A program made the position numbers and the translations under genes. This document shows, one piece after another, positions 34,957 to 43,601 of a DNA stretch of 64,000 nucleotides; the first letter of the stretch is position 1, and the number at the start of each line of letters is the position of its first letter. The stretch is taken from contig NZ_FQXJ01000011.1 of NCBI RefSeq assembly GCF_900129935.1, forward strand, positions 62,001-126,000. Reading direction: 5' to 3'. The DNA is from Desulfosporosinus lacus DSM 15449 (GTDB lineage Bacteria; Bacillota; Desulfitobacteriia; Desulfitobacteriales; Desulfitobacteriaceae). Below the pieces are notes generated by a model, which saw nothing but the letters and a program-made list of their open reading frames with translations, searched no databases and had not been told where the DNA came from.

Positions 34957-35449
34957 TTCATTTACCCTCGTGTTCCTATTTCCAATTTTTTATATGAAAC
35001 TTTCTACTTTTTGCTTTTTAATTCCTTCTTCACCTTTCCTTGAAGTTCGATAACCTAGGCAAGAATTTGCTTAAAGCAGGTTATTAGGTCACAGTTACGC
35101 CCTCAAGCAACATTTGTTCAGAAGCCGTAGCAAGGATGGAGCAGAAGAGGGCAAAAGCCCTGTTATTTGTTTGGTTCTGCGGGAGGATACAGTTATCATG
35201 AACAGCTTAGAGAGACCGAATTAAAATCTAACATGATGGAACGCCGAAATCAAAAAAATAGAACTTTGTCTGCTCCGGAAAAGAAATTACGGAAGAGCAA
35301 ACATGGAGCCGAACATTAAAATAAAACGCAAGATGCGATGCGCTGGTATATGCTGGTGCTTATGTTGTCTTGCCACAAGTTAGGCGAGAAGTGGCGGCCA
35401 CGGGGCCGCCGTTGGTAAAATAAAAAATCCCAGACCAATCCGGGACTAT
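34957..35449. other. Intergenic region without an intact gene
   Basis: This 493-bp region carries no start-to-stop ORF with an SD. A stretch with coding character (about 35163-35318) encodes a basic, Lys/Arg-rich peptide on the plus strand (ending KSKHGAEH then TAA), but I cannot place it in a family. A GC-rich hairpin (GGCGGCC around 35394-35413) and a CCCAGACCAATCCGGGA element (about 35430) precede the toxin gene's 3' end and may terminate it. Confidence 0.5.
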
Positions 35450-35668
35450 TTAGATCATTCTATTAAAATATACTTCATCCACCTGTAATTGCTTCTTTAA
35501 AATATCCTTCCATAACCGCGGAGATATTTCACCTGCCCCCTTGGAGATCTTGGTACGTTTTAAGCTCCCATCATCCATTGTTTTCCGATAAAAATAATGA
35601 TCTGTATCTTTGTATAGCTCCCATCCATCCCGTTCACAAAATCTCTTTAATTCTCTCCAGCTAGGCAT
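35450..35668 (-). CDS. HicA-like mRNA interferase toxin
   Basis: This 72-residue protein has the double-stranded-RNA-binding-like fold plan of HicA: an N-terminal helix (WRELKRFCERDGWELYK), then DTDHYFYRK, where His aligns with the catalytic His of the G-S-H motif. A Lys/Arg-rich strand (RTKISKGAGEI) and a final helix LWKDILKKQLQV follow. HicA toxins cleave mRNA. The ATG lies inside the end of the upstream antitoxin-like gene (8-nt overlap), so the two are translationally coupled. Confidence 0.72.
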   Translation of the reverse strand: MPSWRELKRFCERDGWELYKDTDHYFYRKTMDDGSLKRTKISKGAGEISPRLWKDILKKQLQVDEVYFNRMI

Positions 35669-36074
35669 CAAGCAAACCTCTTACTGCATCCTCATCTTTC
35701 TGAATTAGCACCCGCATAACATAAGGGAAATGAGGCTTTCTGTTGGGAGCCCCATAATATTTACCGAACTCATCCATATATTCTTGTGCATATTCAATCA
35801 GTTCTTTGGTAATCTCCGATTTTAATAACTCCAAACTTGCAGCATTAGCTATGATATCCAGCTCTTTCAGAGAACCACTTAAGCTGCCGTCAGCCTCTTT
35901 TTCATATTCAAGAGTGAACCTATACGGTGTTAAAACGACTTCCAAATGCTCCAGAGATATAGCTGCAAGATAGTCTCTGTTCCGTTTTACCAAAGAGGGC
36001 TTAAAACGCACAACATGGTCAATAAAACTTCCCCAATCTCTCCTGACATCTGTGGCATTAATAACTTCTTGCAT
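35661..36074 (-). CDS. Antitoxin: Phd/YefM-like N-terminus with HicB-like second half
   Basis: This 137-residue protein starts MQEVINATDVRRDWGSFID, which is a Phd/YefM-type operator-binding start (A-T-D-x-R-x-x-W-x-x-x-x-D). The middle (FTLEYEKEADGSLSGSLKEL and then an SLELLKSEITKELIEYAQEY helix) has the strand-turn-helix look of HicB. The combination fits an antitoxin for the HicA-like toxin that follows. The ATG at 36074 has AAGGAGGG 7 nt upstream; the in-frame ATG at 36110 lacks an SD. A near-perfect inverted repeat (36119-36149) sits at the promoter. Confidence 0.7.
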   Translation of the reverse strand: MQEVINATDVRRDWGSFIDHVVRFKPSLVKRNRDYLAAISLEHLEVVLTPYRFTLEYEKEADGSLSGSLKELDIIANAASLELLKSEITKELIEYAQEYMDEFGKYYGAPNRKPHFPYVMRVLIQKDEDAVRGLLDA

Positions 36075-36118
36075 AATTATACCCTCCTTTTTCGTAACCA
36101 TGCTTTTCACCTCCTATT

Positions 36119-36149
36119 GTATATTATGTACATAGCGTACACAATATAC
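36119..36149 (-). promoter_or_regulatory. Putative toxin-antitoxin operator
   Basis: Inverted repeat GTATATTATGTAC / GTACACAATATAC (13-bp arms, one mismatch, 5-nt centre) lies 45-75 bp upstream of the antitoxin ATG and overlaps TATA-like hexamers on the minus strand. It is the expected place for autoregulation by the antitoxin. Confidence 0.65.
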
Positions 36150-36181
36150 ATTTAGAGAAAATATATAACAACTCGGGTTCA

Positions 36182-36343
36182 TCATCTGAACTCCCGGGTT
36201 GTTGCCAATATTGGTATTCTGTCGTCATAGGTAGCGAATGTGGGAGTCTTTGGATCGCTATGCCTCAGGTAATCTTGCACCAAGGCCAGGTTATCCGTCT
36301 CTCTGAGTAGCATTGTGGCCGTTGTGGAGCGCAACTTGTGGAA
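36182..36343 (-). pseudogene. C-terminal relic of a tyrosine recombinase
   Basis: The minus strand reads HKLRSTTATMLLRETDNLAL then VQDYLRHSDPKTPTFATYDD, the box II (H-x-L-R), and L-x-H-S-(D) segment of phage-type integrases, where the second conserved His is in RHSD. The stop TGA is at 36182. Only the last about 50 residues survive; an in-frame stop lies just upstream at the 5' side. It suggests an excised or decayed integrative element next to the toxin-antitoxin pair. Confidence 0.75.
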
Positions 36344-36350
36344 TCAATGA

Positions 36351-36382
36351 AAACTATCTCAGTTAATGAGGTAGTTTTTTTG
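36351..36382 (+). terminator. Rho-independent terminator-like hairpin
   Basis: Stem AAACTATCTCA (36351-36361) with TGAGGTAGTTT (36367-36377), one G-T pair, then a T-run to 36381. It lies just 5' of the persulfide-enzyme promoter and insulates it. Confidence 0.75.
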
Positions 36383-36411
36383 TTGGTAAATACTTTGTTA
36401 TATATTTCCCA

Positions 36412-36440
36412 TTGACCCCATAACCACTGGGGGGTATAAT
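36412..36440 (+). promoter_or_regulatory. Sigma-A promoter with CCCC/GGGG dyad upstream of the CoA-disulfide reductase fusion
   Basis: TTGACC (36412-36417) and TATAAT (36435-36440) are 17 bp apart. The spacer carries an ACCCC...GGGGGGT dyad, a layout like the operators of CsoR/CstR-family repressors, of which CstR senses persulfide. No such repressor gene is in the window. Confidence 0.7.
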
Positions 36441-36555
36441 AATAATCGACTTAAGCAAGTAAGTTTGCAGTCGAAGCCTGAAGCGGAATCGAAATAAAGT
36501 TAGCACTTTAATTCTCAAACTATAATTTACTAAGCATTTATGGAGGTATATTTCT

Positions 36556-39006
36556 ATGACAAAAAAGGTACTCATAGTTGGCGGAGTAGCTGGGGGAGCC
36601 TCCGCTGCTGCGCGTCTTAGAAGACTTGATGAAAAAGCCCAGATCATATTGTTTGAAAGAGATGAATACATTTCTTTCGCCAACTGCGGTCTTCCCTATT
36701 ACATCGGTGAAACTATAAAGGAGAGAGATAAACTTCTCGTCCAAACTCCTGCGGATATGAAAGCAAGGTTTAACATTGATGTGAGGATCAATAGTGAAGT
36801 CGTTGGTATCGACACAGAAAAGAAAATGGTGACGGTCAGAAGTAAGGATCAAGGGATTTACGAAGAATCTTATGATGCTCTCGTATTATCACCTGGAGCC
36901 AAAGCTCTCCGGCCCAATATCTCGGGGGTAGACAGTTCGAAGATATTTACCTTGAGAAACATTCCGGACACAGATAGAGTCAAGGCATATGTTGATCAAA
37001 AGGGTATCAATAGTGCCATAGTGATTGGTGGAGGTTTCGTCGGAGTTGAAATGGCTGAAAACCTGATCGAGAGAGGTTTGAAAGTTACTTTAGTCGAAGC
37101 CGCTCCCCATATTTTAGCTCCTTTTGACTCAGACATGGTGGTAATGGCTGAAAAGGAATTAGTTGAAAATGGCGTGGATCTTATCTTGGGTGACGGCGTT
37201 AAAGCTTTTCAAGAGGGTGGAAGCCAAATCGAAGTGACGTTGAGCAGTGAAAAAATGGTTTCTGCTGATCTAGTCATTCTGGCCATTGGGGTAGCACCTG
37301 ACACTGCTTTTTTGAAAGACTCGGGAATAGGGTTAGGGTCGAAAGGCCATATAGTCGTTGATGAAAGAATGCAAACCAATGTAAAAGATGTTTACGCAGT
37401 AGGAGATGCCATAGAGGTTGTCGACTTTATTACTGGAGAAAAGACGGCTGTCCCTTTGGCGGGACCGGCAAATAAGCAGGGAAGAATCGCTGCTGATAAT
37501 ATTGCGGGTTTGAATTCGATTTATAAGGGCACTCAAGGAACCTCGATCCTTAAAGTTTTCAGCTTAACGGCGGCCAGCACAGGGGCCAATGAGCGCAGTC
37601 TGCAAAAAGCCAATCTGCCTTATCGGGTGGTATACGTTCATCCTGTAGCTCATGCATCCTATTACCCGGCTGCTTTACAGCTGACCTTGAAACTGATTTT
37701 TAGTGATGAAGGCCAAGTATTAGGAGCGCAGGGTATTGGTTATGATGGCGTTGACAAACGAATTGATGTTATTGCTGCGGTCATTCGCTTAAAAGGCACG
37801 GTAGATGACTTAGCTGAATTAGAATTAGCCTACGCTCCTCCCTTTTCATCGGCAAAAGACCCTGTTAATATGGTCGGATTTTTAGCTCAAAACGTCCTAG
37901 CAGGAAGAACTCATGTTGTAGCTTGGAAGGACCTTGAGTTGTCTGCACTCAAGGATTCCATACTTCTGGATGTGCGAACGGAAGAGGAGCATAACAATGG
38001 GCACTTACCCGGTTCCATCAACATTCCCTTGGATAGTTTAAGAGACAGAATGGGCGAGTTAGATAAGAATAAACAGATCATAGAGTATTGCCAAGTAGGT
38101 TTAAGGGGATATGTAGCAGATAGGATTCTAAGTCAAAATGGCTTTAACGTATTAAATGTTACAGGAGGGTATAAAACTGCCATGATAGAGGAATCCCATC
38201 CGAAAACGATATGCGCTGAGAACCAACAATCTAGCCAAGAACCAATTAGAGTGGATACCCCTAAGGGCCATTTTGATAAAAGCATTGATGCCTGCGGGTT
38301 GTGTTGTCCTGGACCGCTGATGCAGGTCAAAGCTGCAATGGACCCTTTAAAGCAGGGCCAAATTCTCAAGATTGTGGCGTCTGACCCGGGCTTTTATGAA
38401 GATATTAAAGCTTGGAGTAAGAGAACCAATAATCAACTAATCGACGTAGCCAAGGTCGGGGGTGTTATTACAGCTTTCATCAAAAAGGGTGCTCTAAATG
38501 ACTCTGTTAGGCAAGAGTCGGGAGCAACATCTTTAAAGGATAATAAGACAATGGTTGTCTTTAGCGGAGATTTGGACAAGGCTATAGCGTCCTTCATCAT
38601 TGCCAATGGAGCTGCGTCCATGGGCAAGAAAGTTACGATGTTTTTTACTTTTTGGGGACTAAATATTCTGCGTAAACACGAAAAAGTCAACACTGAAAAG
38701 GGCTTTATGGATAAGATGTTCAGCATGATGATGCCGAGGGGGAGCAAACGGCTTAAGTTATCGAACATGAATATGCTGGGCATGGGCGGAAAAATGATCA
38801 GAAAAATTATGAAGGACAAAAATGTCTCTTCCCTGGAAGAGCTCATCCAGGCCGCAATGAGCAATGGAGTGGAGGTAGTAGCTTGTCAAATGTCCATGGA
38901 TGTCATGGGTCTAAAACAAGAGGAGTTACTCGACGGCGTTAAAATTGGTGGAGTCGGTTATTATTTAGGAGAAGCAGAGGATTCCAACGTGAATTTATTT
39001 ATTTAA
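36556..39006 (+). CDS. CoA-disulfide reductase-rhodanese-TusA-DsrE fusion protein
   Basis: This 816-residue multidomain enzyme is predicted to handle persulfides and low-molecular-weight disulfides. The N-terminal FAD/NAD(P)H module (about 1-440) has VGGVAGGASAAARLRRL, the redox-active Cys44 in SFANCGLPYYIG, a second GGGFVGVEMAENL nucleotide fold and YAVGDAIEV. A rhodanese domain (about 455-545) has catalytic Cys in YCQVGLRGY. TusA (about 572-640) has CGLCCPGPLMQ. A DsrE/DsrF-like domain follows to the C-terminus (VVFSGDLDKAIASFIIANGA). The ATG has GGAGG 9-10 nt upstream. The promoter and CCCC/GGGG dyad just upstream suggest sulfide- or persulfide-responsive control, which is inference. The combination is known in anaerobic Bacillota. 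Confidence 0.93.
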   Translation: MTKKVLIVGGVAGGASAAARLRRLDEKAQIILFERDEYISFANCGLPYYIGETIKERDKLLVQTPADMKARFNIDVRINSEVVGIDTEKKMVTVRSKDQGIYEESYDALVLSPGAKALRPNISGVDSSKIFTLRNIPDTDRVKAYVDQKGINSAIVIGGGFVGVEMAENLIERGLKVTLVEAAPHILAPFDSDMVVMAEKELVENGVDLILGDGVKAFQEGGSQIEVTLSSEKMVSADLVILAIGVAPDTAFLKDSGIGLGSKGHIVVDERMQTNVKDVYAVGDAIEVVDFITGEKTAVPLAGPANKQGRIAADNIAGLNSIYKGTQGTSILKVFSLTAASTGANERSLQKANLPYRVVYVHPVAHASYYPAALQLTLKLIFSDEGQVLGAQGIGYDGVDKRIDVIAAVIRLKGTVDDLAELELAYAPPFSSAKDPVNMVGFLAQNVLAGRTHVVAWKDLELSALKDSILLDVRTEEEHNNGHLPGSINIPLDSLRDRMGELDKNKQIIEYCQVGLRGYVADRILSQNGFNVLNVTGGYKTAMIEESHPKTICAENQQSSQEPIRVDTPKGHFDKSIDACGLCCPGPLMQVKAAMDPLKQGQILKIVASDPGFYEDIKAWSKRTNNQLIDVAKVGGVITAFIKKGALNDSVRQESGATSLKDNKTMVVFSGDLDKAIASFIIANGAASMGKKVTMFFTFWGLNILRKHEKVNTEKGFMDKMFSMMMPRGSKRLKLSNMNMLGMGGKMIRKIMKDKNVSSLEELIQAAMSNGVEVVACQMSMDVMGLKQEELLDGVKIGGVGYYLGEAEDSNVNLFI

Positions 39007-39062
39007 ACCTGACAAAGCCCAACAGTCACATCCCGTCAATGGGATTTTTGGGGGATGATATA

Positions 39063-39170
39063 ATGTACCAGCTTTATGTAAAGAAGAAAATAGAGCTGTC
39101 TCTAAAAAGAGCCGAAGAAGGTAAAGTGTACTCACATGAAGAAGTTAAGAAAAGGGTATTAAATAAATGA
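39063..39170 (+). CDS. 35-residue basic protein, antitoxin-like
   Basis: ATG at 39063, preceded by GGGGGATG, opens a 35-codon ORF: MYQLYVKKKIELSLKRAEEG then KVYSHEEVKKR. The pattern I-E-L-S-L-K-R-A-E-E-G-K-V-Y-S-H-E-E-V is the usual C-terminal half of RelB/Phd-like antitoxins (the A-x-x-G-x-x-x-x-H-E-E-V motif), without a DNA-binding part. No toxin follows. It may be a remnant or a short translated protein. Confidence 0.55.
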   Translation: MYQLYVKKKIELSLKRAEEGKVYSHEEVKKRVLNK

Positions 39171-39206
39171 GAATCGATTGGATGTAGCAGGAGATTTGAA
39201 TAACAT

Positions 39207-39254
39207 GAAACCTCAACCTTGGGAGAATACGTGATTTTCCTGAGGTTTCCTTTT
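39207..39254 (+). terminator. Terminator downstream of the fusion gene and small ORF
   Basis: Stem GAAACCTCA (39207-39215) with TGAGGTTTC (39241-39249), then CTTTTT; the 25-nt loop is unusually long. Confidence 0.6.
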
Positions 39255-39421
39255 TGGCCAAAGTCTCCGCCTAATACTTGTCGCCGCCTTTATCTATCAA
39301 AATCTTTACGCCAATGTTAAAATATGGGGTAGTGAAAGATAATACTGGTGGATAGATTAGTATGTTTTCCTGAAATCATGGAGCAAGTTGAAGAGTATTC
39401 AGAATGGGAGTGTATTAGTTT

Positions 39422-39829
39422 ATGATTAATGAAAATATGAAAAAACCATCGCCATCAATGGATGAATGGCTTAAAGAAGCAAAAACCGATCCGGCGGCTT
39501 TACAGGAAGGGATGTTTTTAGTTCACAATGGTGTTGTGCGTCAAACGCCTAAAGCCAAGGTGCGCCAAGGAATTGATGACGGTTCGCTGGTAACGGGAAT
39601 GGAATTTGCTTATGATGCAGCAAAGGTTGATTGGGCGATTGCTGAAACCTATAAGATGGAGGGTATCTTCTATGTCAGGGTTTGGCTTAATGAAGGCCAG
39701 CTTGAACTTGGCGACGACATAATGTATGTGCTGATAGGCGGTGACATCCGACCACATGTTATTGATGCACTGCAATTTCTGGTTGAAAAGATTAAAAGTG
39801 AATGTGTTAGCGAAATTGAACAAAAATAG
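39422..39829 (+). CDS. MoaE-like protein
   Basis: This 135-residue protein resembles the large subunit of molybdopterin synthase. It has HNGVVRQTPKAKVR near residue 38, GMEFAYDAAKV near 62, then GIFYVRVWLNEGQLELGDD and a GGDIRPHVIDAL motif near 105. MoaE adds the dithiolene sulfurs to precursor Z with thiocarboxylated MoaD. It lacks the canonical long C-terminal tail and stands alone without moaD, so its role may differ. I think related short forms occur in clostridia. The SD GGGAGTG is about 10 nt upstream. Confidence 0.75.
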   Translation: MINENMKKPSPSMDEWLKEAKTDPAALQEGMFLVHNGVVRQTPKAKVRQGIDDGSLVTGMEFAYDAAKVDWAIAETYKMEGIFYVRVWLNEGQLELGDDIMYVLIGGDIRPHVIDALQFLVEKIKSECVSEIEQK

Positions 39830-39917
39830 TAATAATAATCAGCGCATCCTGCCCGGCTAGAAGGGAATAAAGCATTTGATTATATCTCTGTGTATGGAAG
39901 GAGTGATAAACAGCAGT

Positions 39918-40397
39918 ATGGATAGCGGAGATTTAAATATCAGAAAAATAAAAAACGTTGATATACCGCTGTTTGAAGAATGGTTGAATAAAGAACATAT
40001 CCGAAAATGGTTTGGTGATCCAAGTGAATGGCTCAATGAAATATATAATCGCGAAGGCCAATATTATTGGATAAACCATTATATTATCGAATATGAGGAT
40101 AGACCTATCGGATTTTGCCAGTACTATGATTGCGGCAAAACTGATGAAGGGTATGCCTGGGACAATGAGCCGGAAGGTACATTTGGTATTGATTATCTCA
40201 TTGGAAATGAACATTTTTTAGGCAAGGGAATTGGGAATCAAATAGTTAAGAAACTAACTCAAATGATTATATATAAGGAAAATCCTGCCCAAATAATCGC
40301 AGATCCGGTTAAAGACAATATTGTATCAAGCAAAGTACTTGAGTATAACAGTTATTACTTCGATGATTTAACAGGGCTTTATAAACTAAAGCTCTAA
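39918..40397 (+). CDS. GNAT acetyltransferase, AAC(6')-like
   Basis: This protein of about 159 residues begins MDSGDLNIRKIKNVDIPLFE and has the WLNKEHIRKWFGDPSEWLNE segment and GFCQYYDCGK near 65, typical of the AAC(6')/Acetyltransf_8 group. The CoA-binding motif is in FLGKGIGNQIVKKL. The family acetylates aminoglycosides, amines or proteins; the target is not predictable. I place the start at ATG 39918 with AAGGAGTG upstream; in-frame ATGs at 39876 and 39894 lack an SD. Confidence 0.78.
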   Translation: MDSGDLNIRKIKNVDIPLFEEWLNKEHIRKWFGDPSEWLNEIYNREGQYYWINHYIIEYEDRPIGFCQYYDCGKTDEGYAWDNEPEGTFGIDYLIGNEHFLGKGIGNQIVKKLTQMIIYKENPAQIIADPVKDNIVSSKVLEYNSYYFDDLTGLYKLKL

Positions 40398-40450
40398 TGA
40401 GTTTTTGTTAGCTGATGGAGAGCGTACAGGTCAACTCAAAATCATTCCAT

Positions 40451-40479
40451 TTGACAATAAACGAATGATCGTTTATTAT
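40451..40479 (+). promoter_or_regulatory. tetR promoter with internal operator palindrome
   Basis: TTGACA (40451-40456) and TATTAT (40474-40479) are 17 bp apart. A perfect palindrome AATAAACGA-ATGA-TCGTTTATT (40456-40477) fills the spacer, so the downstream TetR-family regulator probably represses its own gene. Confidence 0.82.
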
Positions 40480-40519
40480 ATATTTATCATCAATTTTATC
40501 TAAAAGTTAGGCGGCGCTC

Positions 40520-41089
40520 ATGAGAAGAAAAGATGACGAAAAGCAAAGATGCATTAAAATTGCAGTGGTGCAATTGATTCTGGAGGAGGGGTTCCAGGGC
40601 ACATCTATCTCAAAAATAGCAAAGGCCGCTGGCGTATCTCCGGCGACAGTATACATCTATTATGAAAATAAGGAGACCATGCTTAGAGAAATTTATCGGG
40701 AATATTCGGAAGATGCGATTCAATATTTGCTTCAATGTTTAAGCCCCAATATGGTTGGAGAAGAAATTATTGCGGAACTGATCCGACGGTATTATTTCTT
40801 CATTATTGAAAACAAAGAAGTTTTTCATTTTATTGAACAATTTAGTACCTGCCCTGTTCTTCAGAGCAGTTGTGGTTCGATGAAGGGACCAGCGGATTTA
40901 AATCAGTTGCTGACGGATTTAAAGAAACAGCAGATATTAAATAACTTTAACAATGATAATTTATACGCTATTCTGTTTGCCCCTGTAAAAATGATTGCAG
41001 TGAAAAGTTGTGAGTCTGAAAGCATGGCCATGGAACGTTTGGACGAATTGATTTATATCATTCAAAAGGCACTTCTTAAAAATTCTTAA
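40520..41089 (+). CDS. TetR-family transcriptional regulator
   Basis: This 189-residue protein has an N-terminal HTH (IAVVQLILEEGFQGTSISKI, then AKAAGVSPATVYIYYENKE) at about residues 12-58 and a helical ligand domain. The ATG has a GGCGGC-type weak SD. It is preceded by a promoter with an internal palindrome (autoregulation) and followed after 131 bp by lon, which carries a different small palindrome at its start. It may control that gene as well. Ligand is unknown. Confidence 0.9.
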   Translation: MRRKDDEKQRCIKIAVVQLILEEGFQGTSISKIAKAAGVSPATVYIYYENKETMLREIYREYSEDAIQYLLQCLSPNMVGEEIIAELIRRYYFFIIENKEVFHFIEQFSTCPVLQSSCGSMKGPADLNQLLTDLKKQQILNNFNNDNLYAILFAPVKMIAVKSCESESMAMERLDELIYIIQKALLKNS

Positions 41090-41183
41090 AATCTAGTCTG
41101 AGCTAGGTTCATTCGGTCTCAAACGATTAGATTTCTAGTTCTTAAGCGAGGGTAATAGCTCGCTTCCCTATTTAAAAATTATT

Positions 41184-41199
41184 AAATGAGCATTCATTT
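41184..41199 (+). promoter_or_regulatory. Small palindrome just upstream of lon
   Basis: AAATGA-GCAT-TCATTT ends 21 bp before the lon ATG at 41221. It shares the ATGA/TCAT core with the palindrome at 40456, so the TetR protein might bind here too. It is also short enough to be chance. Confidence 0.4.
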
Positions 41200-41220
41200 A
41201 TGAAAGAGGAGACAATTTAT

Positions 41221-43569
41221 ATGATATTAGCCATAGAAAATCTTGTTTTATTACCTGGAATGACTTATCCATTAAGAATAGACCGCTTCAGCGAGGATGA
41301 GCTAGCCTGTATTCGAGACAAAAATCAAGAGATTGTGGCGTTGCCGTTAAAGCGGCATAGGGACCGACACGAAATCAATGAGGAGGATTTCTACTCAACA
41401 GGCGTTGCCCTTAAGATACTAGAGGTGAACCCCAGCGAAAAAGGATACCATGTTCAAGTTAAGGTCTTAGACCGTGTGGAAGTTTCGGACATCAACATTG
41501 CCGAAAACATGATCACTGGAAAAACGGTATCAGCGCAGGAGGTCATCGACCTCAACGAAACCGGTCAGAAAGAAATGATGACCTATATTCAAACTATATC
41601 TCATCAAATTGGAGCCAAATTCAGAGAGTCAGAGGGCATTGTAAAAGCAATTGATGAGATAAAGGATCTTAATGTTCTGATAGGATATATCTCACGGTTT
41701 CTTCCATTTTCAAAGGAAGAGAAATATACCTTGATGGAAACAGCGTCATTAAAGGAGCGCGGTTTGACGTTTATTGATTATTTCTTACATTACAAAGAAG
41801 CAATTCAGCTCCAGATTGAAATGTCGGAACGGTTTTCTGAAAAAGCGAATAAAAATTATCGTGAGGCAGTGTTGAGGGAACAACTGAGAGAGATTCAGAA
41901 AGAACTGAATGAAGACGAACCAGCCAGCAAAAAGAAGAAAGATTATAAAACACGAATTGAAGAGGCACACATGCCTGAAGAGATTCAAACAGCTTCACTA
42001 GAAGAGTTAAGCAAACTGGAAAGTCAGAATCCTGCAAGCTCGGATTATCATGTGATTCAAAACTATTTAGATCTTCTTGTACAACTACCTTGGGAAATGC
42101 AGGCGGAGAAACCCGTCGATATTGGAGAAGCCCGGCGTATCCTAGATGAGCAGCATTATGGCCTGGAAAAAGTAAAGGACCGTATCATACAGCATCTTGC
42201 GGTCATGCAATTAAAGAAAGATAAACATGGTTCTATTCTTCTGCTCGTGGGTCCTCCTGGAACAGGGAAAACAAGCTTGGGTAAGAGTATCGCGGGAGCA
42301 TTGGGCCGAAAATATACGAGACTCAGTCTGGGTGGTATCCGCGACGAGGCTGAAATCCGTGGGCACCGCAGAACTTATGTAGGTGCAATGCCCGGACGAA
42401 TCCTGCAAAGCATCAAAAAGGCTGGAGTAATGAATCCTGTTATGGTTTTAGATGAAGTGGATAAATTGATGACGGGATATAACGGGGACCCAGCAAGTGC
42501 GTTACTCGAAGTGTTGGATCCTGAACAAAACAATACCTTTACAGACCATTATTTGGATTTGCCGTACGATTTGTCCAACGTATTTTTTATTGCAACAGCA
42601 AACTCCCTGGAAAGCATTCCCGGACCCTTGCTGGACCGCATGGAAGTCATCCAGCTTTCAAGCTATACAACAAATGAAAAGTTTAACATTGGTAAAAACC
42701 ATTTGATTCAGGAAGCACTAGAAGAACATGGTTTAACGGAGGCTGATGTCCAAATCAGTGATGCAACCTTAAAGAACATCATTTCAGACTACACCATGGA
42801 GGCCGGTGTCCGGGGACTGAAAAAACGATTGGCTGCCATTGCCAGAAGTGTCGTGGAAAAGGTTGTACTTGGAACCGTTGAAAAACCTTATGTTCTTGAA
42901 GTGGATGCCTTGGAGGAGATTCTGGGCAGAAAAATGTCCAGGCATGACATGGCTCAGGAAATTAATCCGCCGGGCGTTGTCACTGGATTAGCGTGGACGC
43001 CGGTGGGGGGCGAGATTCTGTTTATCGAAGCAACAGAAATGCCTGGCAACGATCACATCCTCTTAACAGGTCAGTTAGGAGATGTTATGAAGGAATCGGC
43101 AAGGATTGCTTTAAGTCTTCTGAAATCTCGGTTGCCTATGAATGCCATTCAGTTTAAAGATAAAGACTTGCATGTTCATGTACCGTCCGGAGCCGTTCCC
43201 AAGGATGGGCCGTCAGCAGGAATCGCCCTATTTACAGCATTTGCATCTCTGATTACCGGTATAATGGTGGATGCGAAACTCGCCATGACGGGGGAGATCA
43301 CGCTTAGAGGTGTTGTTCTTCCGATCGGGGGATTAAAAGAAAAATTGATAGCTGCGGAACGTGCTGGGATCACCAAAGTCTTGATTCCCAAGGATAATGT
43401 TGCTGATCTTAAGGATGTCCCAGAAGAAGTGAAAAATAAGGTTCAAATTGTTGCGGTGGAAACCATCGAAGATGTATTGAAAGAGGCGTTAGGGATCGCT
43501 TTGCCTAAAATTGAACAAGTCTTGACAGGACCTGGATTTTTCACCAAGCTAATAGATCAACAAGATTAA
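41221..43569 (+). CDS. lon: ATP-dependent Lon protease
   Basis: This 782-residue LonA-type protease has an N-terminal LON substrate domain (LVLLPGMTYPLRI, about 1-190), a coiled coil (REQLREIQKELNED near 222), an AAA+ module with Walker A GPPGTGKTSLGKSIA near 340 and VLDEVDKL, and a C-terminal S16 peptidase. Catalytic Ser lies in PKDGPSAG near 665 and Lys in PIGGLKEKLIAAERAG near 712. The start at 41221 has AGAGGAG 9 nt upstream; the ATG at 41200 does not. It is preceded by tetR and a palindrome. The housekeeping Lon is usually elsewhere with clpX, so this is probably an extra copy (inference). Confidence 0.92.
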   Translation: MILAIENLVLLPGMTYPLRIDRFSEDELACIRDKNQEIVALPLKRHRDRHEINEEDFYSTGVALKILEVNPSEKGYHVQVKVLDRVEVSDINIAENMITGKTVSAQEVIDLNETGQKEMMTYIQTISHQIGAKFRESEGIVKAIDEIKDLNVLIGYISRFLPFSKEEKYTLMETASLKERGLTFIDYFLHYKEAIQLQIEMSERFSEKANKNYREAVLREQLREIQKELNEDEPASKKKKDYKTRIEEAHMPEEIQTASLEELSKLESQNPASSDYHVIQNYLDLLVQLPWEMQAEKPVDIGEARRILDEQHYGLEKVKDRIIQHLAVMQLKKDKHGSILLLVGPPGTGKTSLGKSIAGALGRKYTRLSLGGIRDEAEIRGHRRTYVGAMPGRILQSIKKAGVMNPVMVLDEVDKLMTGYNGDPASALLEVLDPEQNNTFTDHYLDLPYDLSNVFFIATANSLESIPGPLLDRMEVIQLSSYTTNEKFNIGKNHLIQEALEEHGLTEADVQISDATLKNIISDYTMEAGVRGLKKRLAAIARSVVEKVVLGTVEKPYVLEVDALEEILGRKMSRHDMAQEINPPGVVTGLAWTPVGGEILFIEATEMPGNDHILLTGQLGDVMKESARIALSLLKSRLPMNAIQFKDKDLHVHVPSGAVPKDGPSAGIALFTAFASLITGIMVDAKLAMTGEITLRGVVLPIGGLKEKLIAAERAGITKVLIPKDNVADLKDVPEEVKNKVQIVAVETIEDVLKEALGIALPKIEQVLTGPGFFTKLIDQQD

Positions 43570-43601
43570 TTAACTAAATATAAAGAAAGGAGGAAATGAA
43601 A

